Shown: positions 28,032 through 37,084 of the stretch, piece by piece
How positions within the stretch are numbered: position 1 is the stretch's first letter
How the letters are laid out: each line of letters starts with the position of its first letter
NCBI GenBank assembly: GCA_943788775.1
Contig: CALSRO010000005.1
Location: 496,001-560,000 of the forward strand
DNA: 64,000 nt
Origin: an uncultured Flavobacteriales bacterium
Lineage (GTDB): Bacteria; Bacteroidota; Bacteroidia; Flavobacteriales_G; Salibacteraceae
Direction: 5' to 3'
Position numbers and translations under genes: made by a program
The notes under the pieces: generated by a model
Seen by the model: only the letters and a program-made list of their open reading frames with translations
Told to the model about the DNA's origin: nothing
The model's database searches: none

Positions 28032-30247
28032 TAGCTCAATTGATAGCAACTGATTGTTCCGTCTTTATCATGGCTTACCAGCTCGAGTATTTCGTTTTGA
28101 TCAACGTCAATAAGAAGACAGCGTAAATCTCCAGATACGGGCATTCTATCCAGTGGGCCATTCTCAGCATGCATAACGTAAAGATCATCTCCAGTAGATA
28201 ACGCTATCAGCTCTTCTCTTTCGCTTAACCACTTGGTGCTTGCTTGAATATTTGAAGGAAATAAGTATTCAAAAACGGAATTAAAATCTGAGTCAAAACT
28301 GGAATAGAAATCTTTTCCAATCACCGAATACTTTGCATCATTACTATTGTTTATAGTAATCGTGCTGTTGGAGTCCGTTGGAAGTGATACTGGGCTTTGT
28401 TTTCCGTTGAAATCCATTTTGATCACATTTCCTATCTCGTCAATTGCAATTACATAGCTGCTATTTAAATCGCCATTAGTAACTAAAAATCGCTGTTTAG
28501 TCCGCATGTCCAATGAGATGGCTTTCTTGCGCTCCTTGCCAGATCTGTCAAGAAACATCAAGGTGTCTCCCATAGTTAAGGCTACCAGATAGTCTTTATT
28601 GCCTATTTGAAGTAATTGAATGGGGGTCACAAGTCTCCCGACTTTTGGTGAATTCCAGCCTTCCGTATTTTGGCCCTCGGCAGTATAATTTTGAACTTTT
28701 CGCCCTTCGGAAACTAAGATTCTTAAATCACCACCTCGCTCATATCTGATGCCGGCAGGACCGCATAAGGGTTCGGCCGACAGTCTAACTGGAAATCCAT
28801 CTACGTTGTTGCCGTTCCTATCTAATAAAAACAACCTTTTTTGAGTGACAAACAGCATTTGTTGTTTTCCAGAATCGAATGCATCTACCATCTGAATTTC
28901 GCCCACAATGGTATTATCTAGCTGCTTCTTCCAAAGGATTTTTCCATCGGCATTTATCAAATACAATTGATGTAGTTTGTCCTGGAAAATGAACTCATCT
29001 TCATCTGTGTAATGGTTGATAAATTTCCATGGGCCGGCTTCCGCTGCCTTATCCAAAACAAAACTCCAAATTTTACGAAGTTCCTCCTTGGTTTCGCTAT
29101 GATGAGCAATGCTCAGTGCGTATGATTTTGTGTCGCCAAACTCCGCGTTTGTTTGAAATAAAACGGTAGAAATTGCATTATCTTCATCTATATCACCCAA
29201 TATAAGTCGATGAGCATTTAAACTGGGCTTCTGAATGTATAGGCTAAAGCCAGCATCAGATGATTGATCTGAAACCTGTCCGAAGGCTGCCGTTTCACTC
29301 AATCGATTGTATGCCTTGTAGTCGTTTATAAACCTACTCGAGGCTTCTTTGTCTTTACTCAATAATTGTATTGTACCAATGGATGCGATTATCGAGTTAC
29401 TAATCCAGTTATGATCAAAATAATTTGAAGCAATTTGTGAAAGTGAACTTGTCGAATCTGACTTGTCCTCAATAAGCATAAAAATGTTTGCTGAATCATT
29501 CAAACTATAGTTGCAATAGGCTATCGCAATATTTGAAAATGGGGCGGAGAATAATACCGCAGAAGTGGTTTTAGAAGGGAGGTATCTAAATAAATCGACA
29601 GAATTTGTACTTGGTTCTCTTGCGTTTGTTTTTGAAACAGCCGTTCCAAGGAGTCTCGTCCCAATGTTCAGATCGAATGAAACCCATTTTTCTTTTGGGA
29701 ATTGTGCAAGAAGTAATTCCTTGAAAGGGCCATTTATGCTATTTCCTAGAATTTCATTCGCTCCTTTAGAGTTGAACATCATACGATTAGGTGCTGTTTG
29801 ATTTCGTATCGAACTAAACTGACCTTTATTGGCTTCTGTTAATGGCGTGTAACTGTCAAAATTCGTAAAAACGCTCATTGGCGAGGACACGCCATCTATC
29901 AAACGCCACCCCTCAATAGAGGTTGGTTTTCCATTCAAGAGAATTACAGTGATTTGAGGTGTAGATAATGTTCCAGACACTACTACGTAACCAGGCCCCA
30001 CTGCATTTTTTAGAACGGCATTTACATTTTGAATGATTGGTTCAAACTCAGGAATCGCACCAAAAATGGAATTGGAATCGGAAAGGCCATCACTCAGCAT
30101 TTGACCATCTTGAAATTTGAAAATTAACCAAGAGTTTTCTTGGCAGAAATCAAGCGGATCGCCTTCGGCTTGGTGTTGATTTGTGTAATAATAGTAACCG
30201 CCAGCTGCAGCTATAATGAAGATGAGGAATGTGATGATCCATTTCAT
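28028..30247 (-). CDS. DUF3352-like membrane-anchored exported protein
   Basis: A 739-residue protein with a single N-terminal anchor (residues 4-20, then a YYYYTNQ turn). Residues about 30-390 look like the DUF3352 type of domain seen in Bacteroidota anchored proteins. Residues about 400-735 carry propeller-like strands with phrases such as HQLYLINADGKILWKK, RLFLLDRNGNNVDGFPVRL and DTLMFLDRSGKER, resembling PQQ/WD-type blades. Function is unknown. It lies just downstream of rnhB, from which it is separated by a short palindrome. Confidence 0.6.
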   Translation of the reverse strand: MKWIITFLIFIIAAAGGYYYYTNQHQAEGDPLDFCQENSWLIFKFQDGQMLSDGLSDSNSIFGAIPEFEPIIQNVNAVLKNAVGPGYVVVSGTLSTPQITVILLNGKPTSIEGWRLIDGVSSPMSVFTNFDSYTPLTEANKGQFSSIRNQTAPNRMMFNSKGANEILGNSINGPFKELLLAQFPKEKWVSFDLNIGTRLLGTAVSKTNAREPSTNSVDLFRYLPSKTTSAVLFSAPFSNIAIAYCNYSLNDSANIFMLIEDKSDSTSSLSQIASNYFDHNWISNSIIASIGTIQLLSKDKEASSRFINDYKAYNRLSETAAFGQVSDQSSDAGFSLYIQKPSLNAHRLILGDIDEDNAISTVLFQTNAEFGDTKSYALSIAHHSETKEELRKIWSFVLDKAAEAGPWKFINHYTDEDEFIFQDKLHQLYLINADGKILWKKQLDNTIVGEIQMVDAFDSGKQQMLFVTQKRLFLLDRNGNNVDGFPVRLSAEPLCGPAGIRYERGGDLRILVSEGRKVQNYTAEGQNTEGWNSPKVGRLVTPIQLLQIGNKDYLVALTMGDTLMFLDRSGKERKKAISLDMRTKQRFLVTNGDLNSSYVIAIDEIGNVIKMDFNGKQSPVSLPTDSNSTITINNSNDAKYSVIGKDFYSSFDSDFNSVFEYLFPSNIQASTKWLSEREELIALSTGDDLYVMHAENGPLDRMPVSGDLRCLLIDVDQNEILELVSHDKDGTISCYQLSY

Positions 30248-30301
30248 CAGGCAAAACTATGATGAATGGGAGGCACGATAGCCATCAATATGGCTCAAGT
30301 A

Positions 30302-30318
30302 TGAACAATCATTGTTCA
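30302..30318. repeat. Short perfect palindrome TGAACAAT-C-ATTGTTCA
   Basis: Two 8-bp arms around one base, overlapping the rnhB stop codon (30316-30318) and lying 55 bp before the start of the DUF3352-like gene. Could be an operator; there is no T-run to make it a terminator. Confidence 0.5.
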
Positions 30319-30915
30319 AAGCCCCAATTCGAGTTGCCTAGGCAATAACTGAAAACTCTGCCGATGAAAATGGGTTGTACCATAGGAGATGATTGCGTCT
30401 CTATGGTGTTTGGTTGGGTAACCAACGTTCTTGTTCCAACCATACACCGGATGCTGTTTGTGCAATTCTGTCATTAGACCATCCCGATAGTTCTTTGCTA
30501 TAATGGAAGCCGCAGCAATTGAGCCCAGTTTAGAATCTCCTTTAATGATGCACTCAAATGGAATGCTTAGCGCTGATCTGAATCTGTTACCATCAATCAA
30601 TAAAAACTCAGGCTGTATATTCAGTTTTTCAACTGCCTCGCTCATTGCAAGGAAAGATGCATTGAGAATGTTGATCTTGTCAATTTCTTCAGGACTCACC
30701 TCTGAAATACCCCAAGCAATTGCCTTAGACTTTATCAAGGCATCCATTTCTAGCCTTCGTTTTTCGCTGAGTTTTTTCGAATCAATAAGCCAGGGATGCT
30801 TGAACCTTGGGGGAAGGATGACAGCTGCCGCCACAACCGGTCCAGCTAAACAACCTCGTCCAACCTCGTCACATCCAGCTTCTAATCTCTTCGAATTCAA
30901 TCGGGCTTTCAGCAT
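30316..30915 (-). CDS. rnhB: Ribonuclease HII
   Basis: Removes ribonucleotides and RNA from RNA/DNA hybrids. The 199-residue product has the DEVGRGCLAGPVV motif with catalytic D20/E21 and GSIAAASIIAKNYRD with the later catalytic Asp, and is of normal length. The first ATG gives the usual short N-terminus. It is preceded by the YceI terminator. Confidence 0.96.
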   Translation of the reverse strand: MLKARLNSKRLEAGCDEVGRGCLAGPVVAAAVILPPRFKHPWLIDSKKLSEKRRLEMDALIKSKAIAWGISEVSPEEIDKINILNASFLAMSEAVEKLNIQPEFLLIDGNRFRSALSIPFECIIKGDSKLGSIAAASIIAKNYRDGLMTELHKQHPVYGWNKNVGYPTKHHRDAIISYGTTHFHRQSFQLLPRQLELGL

Positions 30916-30938
30916 AAGACGAAACTAGCTATTCGGTA

Positions 30939-30970
30939 TAAAAAAGCCCCGACCAATATTGGACGAGGCT
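30939..30970 (-). terminator. Terminator of the YceI gene
   Basis: On the minus strand AGCCTCGTCCAATATTGGTCGGGGCT is nearly palindromic (two mismatches) and is followed by TTTTTT. Confidence 0.75.
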
Positions 30971-30991
30971 ATACTTAATCAACCAGAATAG

Positions 30992-31591
30992 TTATAGCTT
31001 GGCTCCGATGCTCACCTTCAGCGTAAATTCATCCATAATCGCTTTGTCGCCAATACTCTCAAAAAAGCTTGCGGATTTATATTTTATATCATACTTCGTT
31101 CTGTCCACAACCATTTCTCCATAAGCTGCGAGCTTGCCATCTGCAATTTTCACATTGGCAGGAAATGAAATAGGATGGGATATACCCTTGATGGTCAACT
31201 GTCCAATGATCTCAGTATTGAACCCATCTTTACTTGTCATTTTTTTCGTTTCCGAAATCACAAATTCGGCTGTGTTAAACTCCTTAGAATTGAAGAAATC
31301 CTCTGACTTTAAATGGCCATCTAACTTGTCCTTCATATTGCCTTCTAAGTCCGTAGTATTAATGGAAGTCATATCAATCACGAATGAACCGCCAACGATT
31401 TGTTCACCGTCTATTTCCATTTTTCCTTCTTTTAGAGATACCAAACCGTTGTGCGATCCGGTTACTTTTTCAGCGTACCATTCAATTTTACTTGCCTCGG
31501 GTTTTACATCGAGGACAGTAACTTTATCTACGGTACTTGACATTAGAAGGATTCCGATTGCAAATGCTGCGAGCGAGGTTGATTTTTTCAT
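30992..31591 (-). CDS. YceI family protein (exported)
   Basis: A 199-residue product from ATG 31591 (an in-frame ATG at 31606 adds five residues; neither has a ribosome site, but the second gives the cleaner signal peptide MKKSTSLAAFAIGILLMSS). The remainder is a single YceI lipocalin-like domain: DVKPEASKIEWYAEKVTGSHNG, DLEGNMKDKLDGHLKSEDFF, and the C-terminal DKAIMDEFTLKVSI. YceI proteins bind isoprenoid or other lipids; the ligand here is unknown. Confidence 0.92.
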   Translation of the reverse strand: MKKSTSLAAFAIGILLMSSTVDKVTVLDVKPEASKIEWYAEKVTGSHNGLVSLKEGKMEIDGEQIVGGSFVIDMTSINTTDLEGNMKDKLDGHLKSEDFFNSKEFNTAEFVISETKKMTSKDGFNTEIIGQLTIKGISHPISFPANVKIADGKLAAYGEMVVDRTKYDIKYKSASFFESIGDKAIMDEFTLKVSIGAKL

Positions 31592-31720
31592 GTGGGTGTT
31601 ATTCATTAGGCAATTATATGTATCAACATTAAATCATGTCTGACATAGGTGTTAAGAAGATTGAATTCTAGCAAATTGTTTGCAGACTCCATTAGTTTTG
31701 ACATAAGAAGATACAATATC

Positions 31721-32275
31721 ATGGCCCTTACAGAAACAATTTCGATACCTCTGGGATTCATAGCTCCAGAATTCAATTTACTAGATACTATCTCGGGTGA
31801 AATGATGAGTTTGAATGACAACAAAGGAGAATGTGGCACAGTTGTTATGTTCATTTGTAACCACTGTCCATATGTTGTCCATATCCGAGAAAAACTGATT
31901 GAGTTGGCTTTGGAATTTGAGCCACAAGGCATTCAATTTATTGCGATTTCATCAAATGATGTGATAAATTATCCAGATGATAGCCCAGAAAAGATGCACC
32001 TACTGGGAACAGAAATGTCGTTCCCATTTCCATATTTATTCGATGAAACACAGGACGTGGCGAAGGCTTATCATGCCGCATGTACACCAGATTTTAACCT
32101 TTTCGATTCAAAATTGAAGTGCACCTATCGGGGCCGGTTAGATGATAGCTCGCCTGGAAATGGTCGTCCCATAACTGGGAACGATTTAAGGATAGCTATG
32201 AAAAGGTTAATACAATCCGAACCAATCGCTGATGATCAAATTCCAAGTATGGGTTGTAATATAAAGTGGCGATAG
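31721..32275 (+). CDS. Thioredoxin-fold (AhpC/TSA-like) protein
   Basis: A 184-residue protein from ATG 31721. The frame extends upstream to 31649, but those 24 residues have no family match and overlap the YceI promoter region. The domain (about 12-160) is of the thioredoxin/redoxin type and has NHCPYVVHIREKLIE, where only one Cys of the usual CxxC remains (NHCPYV), then ACTPDFNLFDSKLK and YRGRLDDS. Proteins of this sort are common in Bacteroidota and lack a known substrate. It has a cytoplasmic start and no signal peptide. Confidence 0.82.
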   Translation: MALTETISIPLGFIAPEFNLLDTISGEMMSLNDNKGECGTVVMFICNHCPYVVHIREKLIELALEFEPQGIQFIAISSNDVINYPDDSPEKMHLLGTEMSFPFPYLFDETQDVAKAYHAACTPDFNLFDSKLKCTYRGRLDDSSPGNGRPITGNDLRIAMKRLIQSEPIADDQIPSMGCNIKWR

Positions 32276-32280
32276 AGTGG

Positions 32281-33315
32281 CTATTCTAAGATGAACGAGG
32301 CCCTATAATCGTTTCCATCTGACGTACTTGCCTTTAGTAAATAAATGCCGGGACTTAAGTCTGACAGTTCAACTTGTGATGAATTTCTTTTTAAGCCGAT
32401 GTACTTTACCTGCTTTCCAGAAATGTCCAATACAAAGAGTTCCAATGCCGAATTATTCTGAGTGTTATCAACCGTGATCACTTTACTTGAGGATGGATTT
32501 GGGTAAATTCTCAGGGAAGTCATGGTTGTTTGAGTTTCGATGCCATTTGGATTGTGATGTGGATCAATGATTGGATTGCAAAAAGTATCCAGCGCCCATG
32601 TAGCATTTACAATCGCACCATCGAACTGGTTCCCACTGCTATCATATGCTATAAGTCCAGTACCTGTGTTGAAAAACCACATTCCTTGGGTTATTGCATC
32701 GACCGTGTCATTTGGACAATCGGGCGTGAAATTGGATGTATATCTGGCTGTGTTTGAAATCCTGAGATTTTCTATGTGCCCTTGAAAATATCGCGGATTG
32801 ATTTGTGATGTTCCCCAAGACCCAATTCGAGTCGTAGTATCGCTATTAGTAGCTGCGTCCAATTGATTTGGGGCTGTATCTAATTGTTTAATACCATCGA
32901 CATAGAGACGCATCCCTGTGACAGGGTCTATGACACCAGCCACATGATACCATTGGTTTGCTAGCCAAGAGTTTTGATCACTAAAGACTTTAATTGCATT
33001 TCCACCATTTGAGTTGTTCCATCCAAAACGTAATTGTCCAGTATGGTTTGCATCAAGCGGTGCAGCAACCAACGCAAGTTGAATTTCATCACATGAGTTG
33101 CAATCTGTGGTGTTTCTTGCAATTAAGGCTTGTGATCCGTTAGCTGATTCGTCAAATATGGAATCGAGTTTAAACCATAGCTCGATCGTACGAGCGCCAT
33201 TCATGGCATCTGGACCAAGATCGACATAGCCATCACCATTGAAGTGCAGCACAGGCTGTTGAGATATAGCAACAGTGCAAAAAAGTAGTGCGATAAAAAG
33301 ATGAAGTAATTTCAT
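32281..33315 (-). CDS. LamG-domain protein with T9SS type A sorting tail
   Basis: A 344-residue secreted protein from ATG 33315 (frame also open to 33339). Signal peptide (cleavage near residue 18, VAISQ), then a LamG/concanavalin-like domain (about 20-215; ARTIELWFKLD, NQWYHVAGVIDPVTGMRLYVDG), and a C-terminal T9SS type A sorting domain that opens with IYPNPSSSK and ends LSPGIYLLKAST...FILE. It should be exported through type IX secretion and probably stay on the surface or be released. Ligand is unknown. Confidence 0.88.
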   Translation of the reverse strand: MKLLHLFIALLFCTVAISQQPVLHFNGDGYVDLGPDAMNGARTIELWFKLDSIFDESANGSQALIARNTTDCNSCDEIQLALVAAPLDANHTGQLRFGWNNSNGGNAIKVFSDQNSWLANQWYHVAGVIDPVTGMRLYVDGIKQLDTAPNQLDAATNSDTTTRIGSWGTSQINPRYFQGHIENLRISNTARYTSNFTPDCPNDTVDAITQGMWFFNTGTGLIAYDSSGNQFDGAIVNATWALDTFCNPIIDPHHNPNGIETQTTMTSLRIYPNPSSSKVITVDNTQNNSALELFVLDISGKQVKYIGLKRNSSQVELSDLSPGIYLLKASTSDGNDYRASFILE

Positions 33316-33426
33316 GATAGTTGATTCAAAGTTCACCAAAACTATTGATAAAGATAACGTTGGATACTAAGTCCAAACACTGAGCGGACACCATATTGCC
33401 TTAAATTCGCGTTCTTGCTAAAAGAA

Positions 33427-34539
33427 ATGAGGATTCTTCTACTAATGTTTTTTACACTTTCCATGCTCTTTGCTAAGGCTGGGGAGCCTTCTGGTAAAGA
33501 AGGGTTGAAGCGCGATACAATACAGGCTGTTGTGCTATATGGAGAGGAAATTTTATTTGACGCTGTTGAAGGCTTAACTGATAACCAAGTCGGTGACCTT
33601 CGAGATTCCGTACTGAAGTATCATGGTGCAAATGAACTGACCAACTACATCAGTCTCTACCTTTCACTGAAAACAAAAACCGAAGATCAGCTTAATAACT
33701 ATATCGATTCGTTATTCGAATTGGAAGGCGAAGTGCCTTATGCGCTGATTAACCAAATCAACATTTATTTGGCGAACAAGCCAGAGACCATAGAGGTGAT
33801 CCTACCTAAAGATTTGTTTGTTGGAACTTCAGATGCTCCTATACCGGCCACGGAATTTTACCCAACCTGGACATCAGATAATCCGAATCCATACGGAGCG
33901 GAAATTTGGAAGAGTGACACCACTTTGTCTCTATTGCTCGCGAGTCAGGAGCTGGGAACATTTCATATACCTCATGACGATGTTATGACTTCTAAGTTTG
34001 GATGGCGGGATGGCAGAATGCATAATGGAGTTGACATTGATTTACAAGTTTGGGATACTGTTGTTGCAGCCTTTCCAGGAGTAGTCCGAATGGCAAGAGC
34101 ATATGGTGGATATGGTCGGGTGGTCATTATCAGGCACTACAACGGCCTGGAAACCACATACGCTCATCTGCATCGATTCAAAGTGAAAGAAGGAGATAGG
34201 GTAGAAGGTGGTCAATTGATTGGCTTAGGCGGAAGTTCCGGACACAGCACAGGAAGCCATCTTCATTTTGAAGTTCGATTCAAAGGAGTGCCATTAAACC
34301 CTCTGAGTTTCATTTCTTTCAAGGAAAAGGAATTGTTGAATGATACACTTGTTTTAAAGCGCACTCAGAACGGTTACGTGGCATATCCTCGTGGAATTTT
34401 GTTCCACACTGTGAAACGGGGCGACACTCTTTATGATATTGCCAAACAATATGGTACAACCACTTATAAACTGGCGGAAATCAATGGTATTCGAAGGAAT
34501 CGTTACTTATCCGTGGGTCAGAGATTGAGGGTGATATGA
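33427..34539 (+). CDS. M23 metallopeptidase with C-terminal LysM
   Basis: A 370-residue exported peptidoglycan endopeptidase from ATG 33427 (a TTG at 33415 would add four residues). The signal peptide ends near residue 16. The peptidase M23 domain (about 180-305) has the metal ligands of HNGVDID and the catalytic block SHLHFEV. A LysM repeat closes the protein (HTVKRGDTLYDIAKQYGTTTYKLAEINGI). The N-terminal 150 residues are helical and of unknown role. The stop overlaps the next small gene by 4 bp (ATGA). Confidence 0.93.
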   Translation: MRILLLMFFTLSMLFAKAGEPSGKEGLKRDTIQAVVLYGEEILFDAVEGLTDNQVGDLRDSVLKYHGANELTNYISLYLSLKTKTEDQLNNYIDSLFELEGEVPYALINQINIYLANKPETIEVILPKDLFVGTSDAPIPATEFYPTWTSDNPNPYGAEIWKSDTTLSLLLASQELGTFHIPHDDVMTSKFGWRDGRMHNGVDIDLQVWDTVVAAFPGVVRMARAYGGYGRVVIIRHYNGLETTYAHLHRFKVKEGDRVEGGQLIGLGGSSGHSTGSHLHFEVRFKGVPLNPLSFISFKEKELLNDTLVLKRTQNGYVAYPRGILFHTVKRGDTLYDIAKQYGTTTYKLAEINGIRRNRYLSVGQRLRVI

Positions 34540-34886
34540 TCGATCTGGAAGAACAATTCAATTTCACGAATAAACGTTCGCATCCTACAAATCGAAAGAT
34601 GATCGTATATCGTCATCACGTCAAACAACAAGCTGAATATTTTGCAGAATTAATGATCGATGTTAATATCGATTTTGAAGTTCAAGTGGATGAGGAACAT
34701 GAAAAGAAGCCAACGTATTTTGGTGTTGCCAGAGTTCACGAAAAGCAAGTTGATAACCTCAACTATATTGCTTTGGGAAAAGACAGAAGAAAGTTTATTG
34801 ATTCTGCAGCACTTCGTTGGATCATAATTGGATCCTCAATCTTGGTGCTATTCCTAGGTGTTGTTGGTGCCATTGTCTCGAATTAA
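34536..34886 (+). CDS. Small C-tail-anchored membrane protein of unknown function
   Basis: A 116-residue protein with a soluble basic/acidic N-terminal part (HPTNRKMIVYRHHVKQQAEYFAEL... VDEEHEKKPTYFGVARVHEK) and one membrane helix at residues 92-114. The layout is that of a small tail-anchored protein with an N-terminal cytoplasmic domain. I know no family for it. Its start overlaps the stop of the M23 peptidase, so a link to cell-wall turnover is inferred. Confidence 0.7.
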   Translation: MIDLEEQFNFTNKRSHPTNRKMIVYRHHVKQQAEYFAELMIDVNIDFEVQVDEEHEKKPTYFGVARVHEKQVDNLNYIALGKDRRKFIDSAALRWIIIGSSILVLFLGVVGAIVSN

Positions 34887-34941
34887 TCCAAAATCTAAAT
34901 CTAGGTAGGTCAGTGAGGCGCATTTTCCGACATTTGAACAA

Positions 34942-35721
34942 GTGAAACGCATTCTCCTTTTTCTCGGGCTAATTATTGCGCAATCTTATTCTTATTCCCA
35001 AGAACGTGTAACCACATTCGGCATTCAGGTGAAGCCATTGATTCCGAGTACTTTGCTGGGCACTGGGCTGGAAGAATTGGCTGGCGAATCGAATGACTAC
35101 CAAATGCAACAACGTGTCGGTTATTCGTTTGGAGGGGTGATGCGAAAGGGGTTGACTAAATGGCTTTCCATCGAAACTGGAATCAGTTATGTGAGAAGAA
35201 ACTATGAAGCACGAGTATTCAACCCTACATCTAATTTTTCGGATACAACTCAGTTTAGAATTATTGGTTACGAAATCCCATTAACAGGTCTTGTTTTTGT
35301 TCAGTTGGCTGAAAGGATTTACATGGATGGAGCGCTAGGAATTGCATTAGATATGTTTCCTTCGGATGTGGAGAGTACGGGAAAAAACTACAGCTTTTAC
35401 CAACGAAGTTTTAGGAATTCATGGTCGAAGAGTAAAGAGGTGATGCCCTGGGTCAATCTCGGACTTGTAGCCAATGTTGGTTTCGAATACAGAACTAAAT
35501 CATCGGGTTATTTTTATTTAGGAGGTTCTTATCACCTGCCATTCAAGTCTTCTTATAATTCATTTTTCGTTTACGACTATAACGGATTGAAAGAGGAAGG
35601 TTTGCTTCAGCTGTCTGGAAACTATTTAACGCTGGACTTGAAATATTTCTTCCACGAAGAGCCTGAAAAACCAAAGATTCCGGAGGATGAGCTGCCCGCA
35701 TGGATGAGAAAAAGTCAATGA
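34942..35721 (+). CDS. Outer-membrane beta-barrel protein
   Basis: A 259-residue protein that begins at a GTG, giving a signal peptide with cleavage near SYSQ (residue 20). The mature part is a run of beta strands with aromatic girdle residues (SFGGVMRKGLTKWLSIETGISYVRR, GYEIPLTGLVFVQL) and a strand near the end (YLTLDLKYFFHEE), followed by a 15-residue acidic/Pro tail. It resembles the Bacteroidota OMP_b-brl family. Role unknown. Confidence 0.72.
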   Translation: MKRILLFLGLIIAQSYSYSQERVTTFGIQVKPLIPSTLLGTGLEELAGESNDYQMQQRVGYSFGGVMRKGLTKWLSIETGISYVRRNYEARVFNPTSNFSDTTQFRIIGYEIPLTGLVFVQLAERIYMDGALGIALDMFPSDVESTGKNYSFYQRSFRNSWSKSKEVMPWVNLGLVANVGFEYRTKSSGYFYLGGSYHLPFKSSYNSFFVYDYNGLKEEGLLQLSGNYLTLDLKYFFHEEPEKPKIPEDELPAWMRKSQ

Positions 35722-35754
35722 TAAATCCACTGCAAATAGGGCGAATGACCTAGG

Positions 35755-35783
35755 TTGTATTGACAAGTGTTGGCATAAATTTG
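35755..35783 (+). promoter_or_regulatory. Promoter of the T9SS-cargo gene at 35801
   Basis: TTG (35755-35757), 18 bp, TAAATTTG (35776-35783), ending 17 bp before the ATG. It fits the -33/-7 rule; the leader would be very short (about 10 nt). Confidence 0.55.
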
Positions 35784-35800
35784 ATGTAAATCAAAAAACC

Positions 35801-37075
35801 ATGAAGTCAACCATTTTATTCTATTGCCTGCTCTTTCTGACTCTACATTCAAGCGCCCAATGGACTCCAACAAATTTAGGAGGAAGCAAAGCCATTACTA
35901 CTCATAAGGGAAAGGTGTACGCATTGACAAGTGCACAAGGATTGCAAGTCAGTGCAGACAATGGAGATACCTGGACGATAGTAAATACAGACACCATTGT
36001 TCATCGAAAGGATCACTTGGTTTCTTGTGGAGATCGTCTTTACATCGGAACGTACGATATTTTTACGGCCAATGGGAATGTATATTATTCGGAGGATGAG
36101 GGACTCACTTGGTTGACAGATACGGTGGGATTGCCAGATGCGGCTTTTCAGTCTTCGGGTAAAATGGATGTGCACACGCTTGTTTCTTACGGAGATGGTG
36201 AACTAATTGGAACTTTTGGTGGCATAGATGCCTACTATCACAAAAATATTTCGGATTCAGAGTGGGAGATAATTCCTGAGCTCGCTAGTTTAGATCCTGA
36301 TGATTATGTAGGTAGTGAGGATAAAATCATAGCCTTCGGATCTTCACCAACCATTAAAGTGAGCACGGACAATGCTCATACCTTTACCGATGTCATAGCA
36401 ACTGGGTTACCCAGTTATTTTGTTCCTACTGGTGTTTATTGGGATAGGGGCGATCGAATTTTTTTAGGAGTAAACGCACCCATTGTGAATAAAACCCAAT
36501 TTTATTTCTCAGATGACGAAGGGGTTAGTTGGGATAGTTTAAATATTGCGCAATTTGTTGGTGTCGACTTCACAAGTTCGCGTCAGAAATTGACAGCGGT
36601 GTTTGGCTTAGACGACAATGTGTACTTCGCACTTTACAATGATCAATCAAATACCACTGCAGATATTTATAGCTCAACCGATGCGGGTGTCACTTTTTCC
36701 AAGGATACGACTGGCCTAACCGTTGATGGCTTTTCCACCGAGTTTGTTACAATGTTTTTATATAACGATCAGCGGCTCTTTAGTGTCCATAGCAACACAG
36801 ATGTGCATCATACTGGATTGGTAGGGCCAGTTGCCGGCATCGTTGAGTCAGAAACTACACCACTTGCACTTTACCCAAATCCCACTAGCAAGTTTGTAAA
36901 CTTCTCTGCACCCGTCACTAATGTTCGGGTCTATTCTTTGCAAGGTTCCCTGCTTCTATTTACTAAGAGCCAATTGCAATCATTGGATTTCACGAATTAC
37001 CAGAGCGGGATTTATTTAATTGAATGCCTTGATCAGCAAGAAAACCAGCAGATACTCAAATTGATAGTGGAGTAA
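35801..37075 (+). CDS. Secreted BNR/sialidase-like propeller protein with T9SS type A tail
   Basis: A 424-residue exported protein: signal peptide (cleavage near SSAQ, residue 19), then a propeller of BNR-type repeats showing SxDxGxTW-like phrases (VSADNGDTWTIV, YSEDEGLTWLTD, VSTDNAHTFTDV, FSDDEGVSWDSL, SSTDAGVTFSKD), and a C-terminal T9SS type A sorting domain (LYPNPTSKFVNFSAP ... YQSGIYLIECL). Asp boxes are structural and do not prove sialidase activity; no catalytic set is visible. Confidence 0.85.
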   Translation: MKSTILFYCLLFLTLHSSAQWTPTNLGGSKAITTHKGKVYALTSAQGLQVSADNGDTWTIVNTDTIVHRKDHLVSCGDRLYIGTYDIFTANGNVYYSEDEGLTWLTDTVGLPDAAFQSSGKMDVHTLVSYGDGELIGTFGGIDAYYHKNISDSEWEIIPELASLDPDDYVGSEDKIIAFGSSPTIKVSTDNAHTFTDVIATGLPSYFVPTGVYWDRGDRIFLGVNAPIVNKTQFYFSDDEGVSWDSLNIAQFVGVDFTSSRQKLTAVFGLDDNVYFALYNDQSNTTADIYSSTDAGVTFSKDTTGLTVDGFSTEFVTMFLYNDQRLFSVHSNTDVHHTGLVGPVAGIVESETTPLALYPNPTSKFVNFSAPVTNVRVYSLQGSLLLFTKSQLQSLDFTNYQSGIYLIECLDQQENQQILKLIVE

Positions 37076-37084
37076 AGGGGTACG

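Noticed and set aside
31649..31720. Longer start for the thioredoxin-fold protein
   Set aside because: The extra 24 residues match nothing and overlap the region upstream of yceI; the ATG at 31721 begins the domain.
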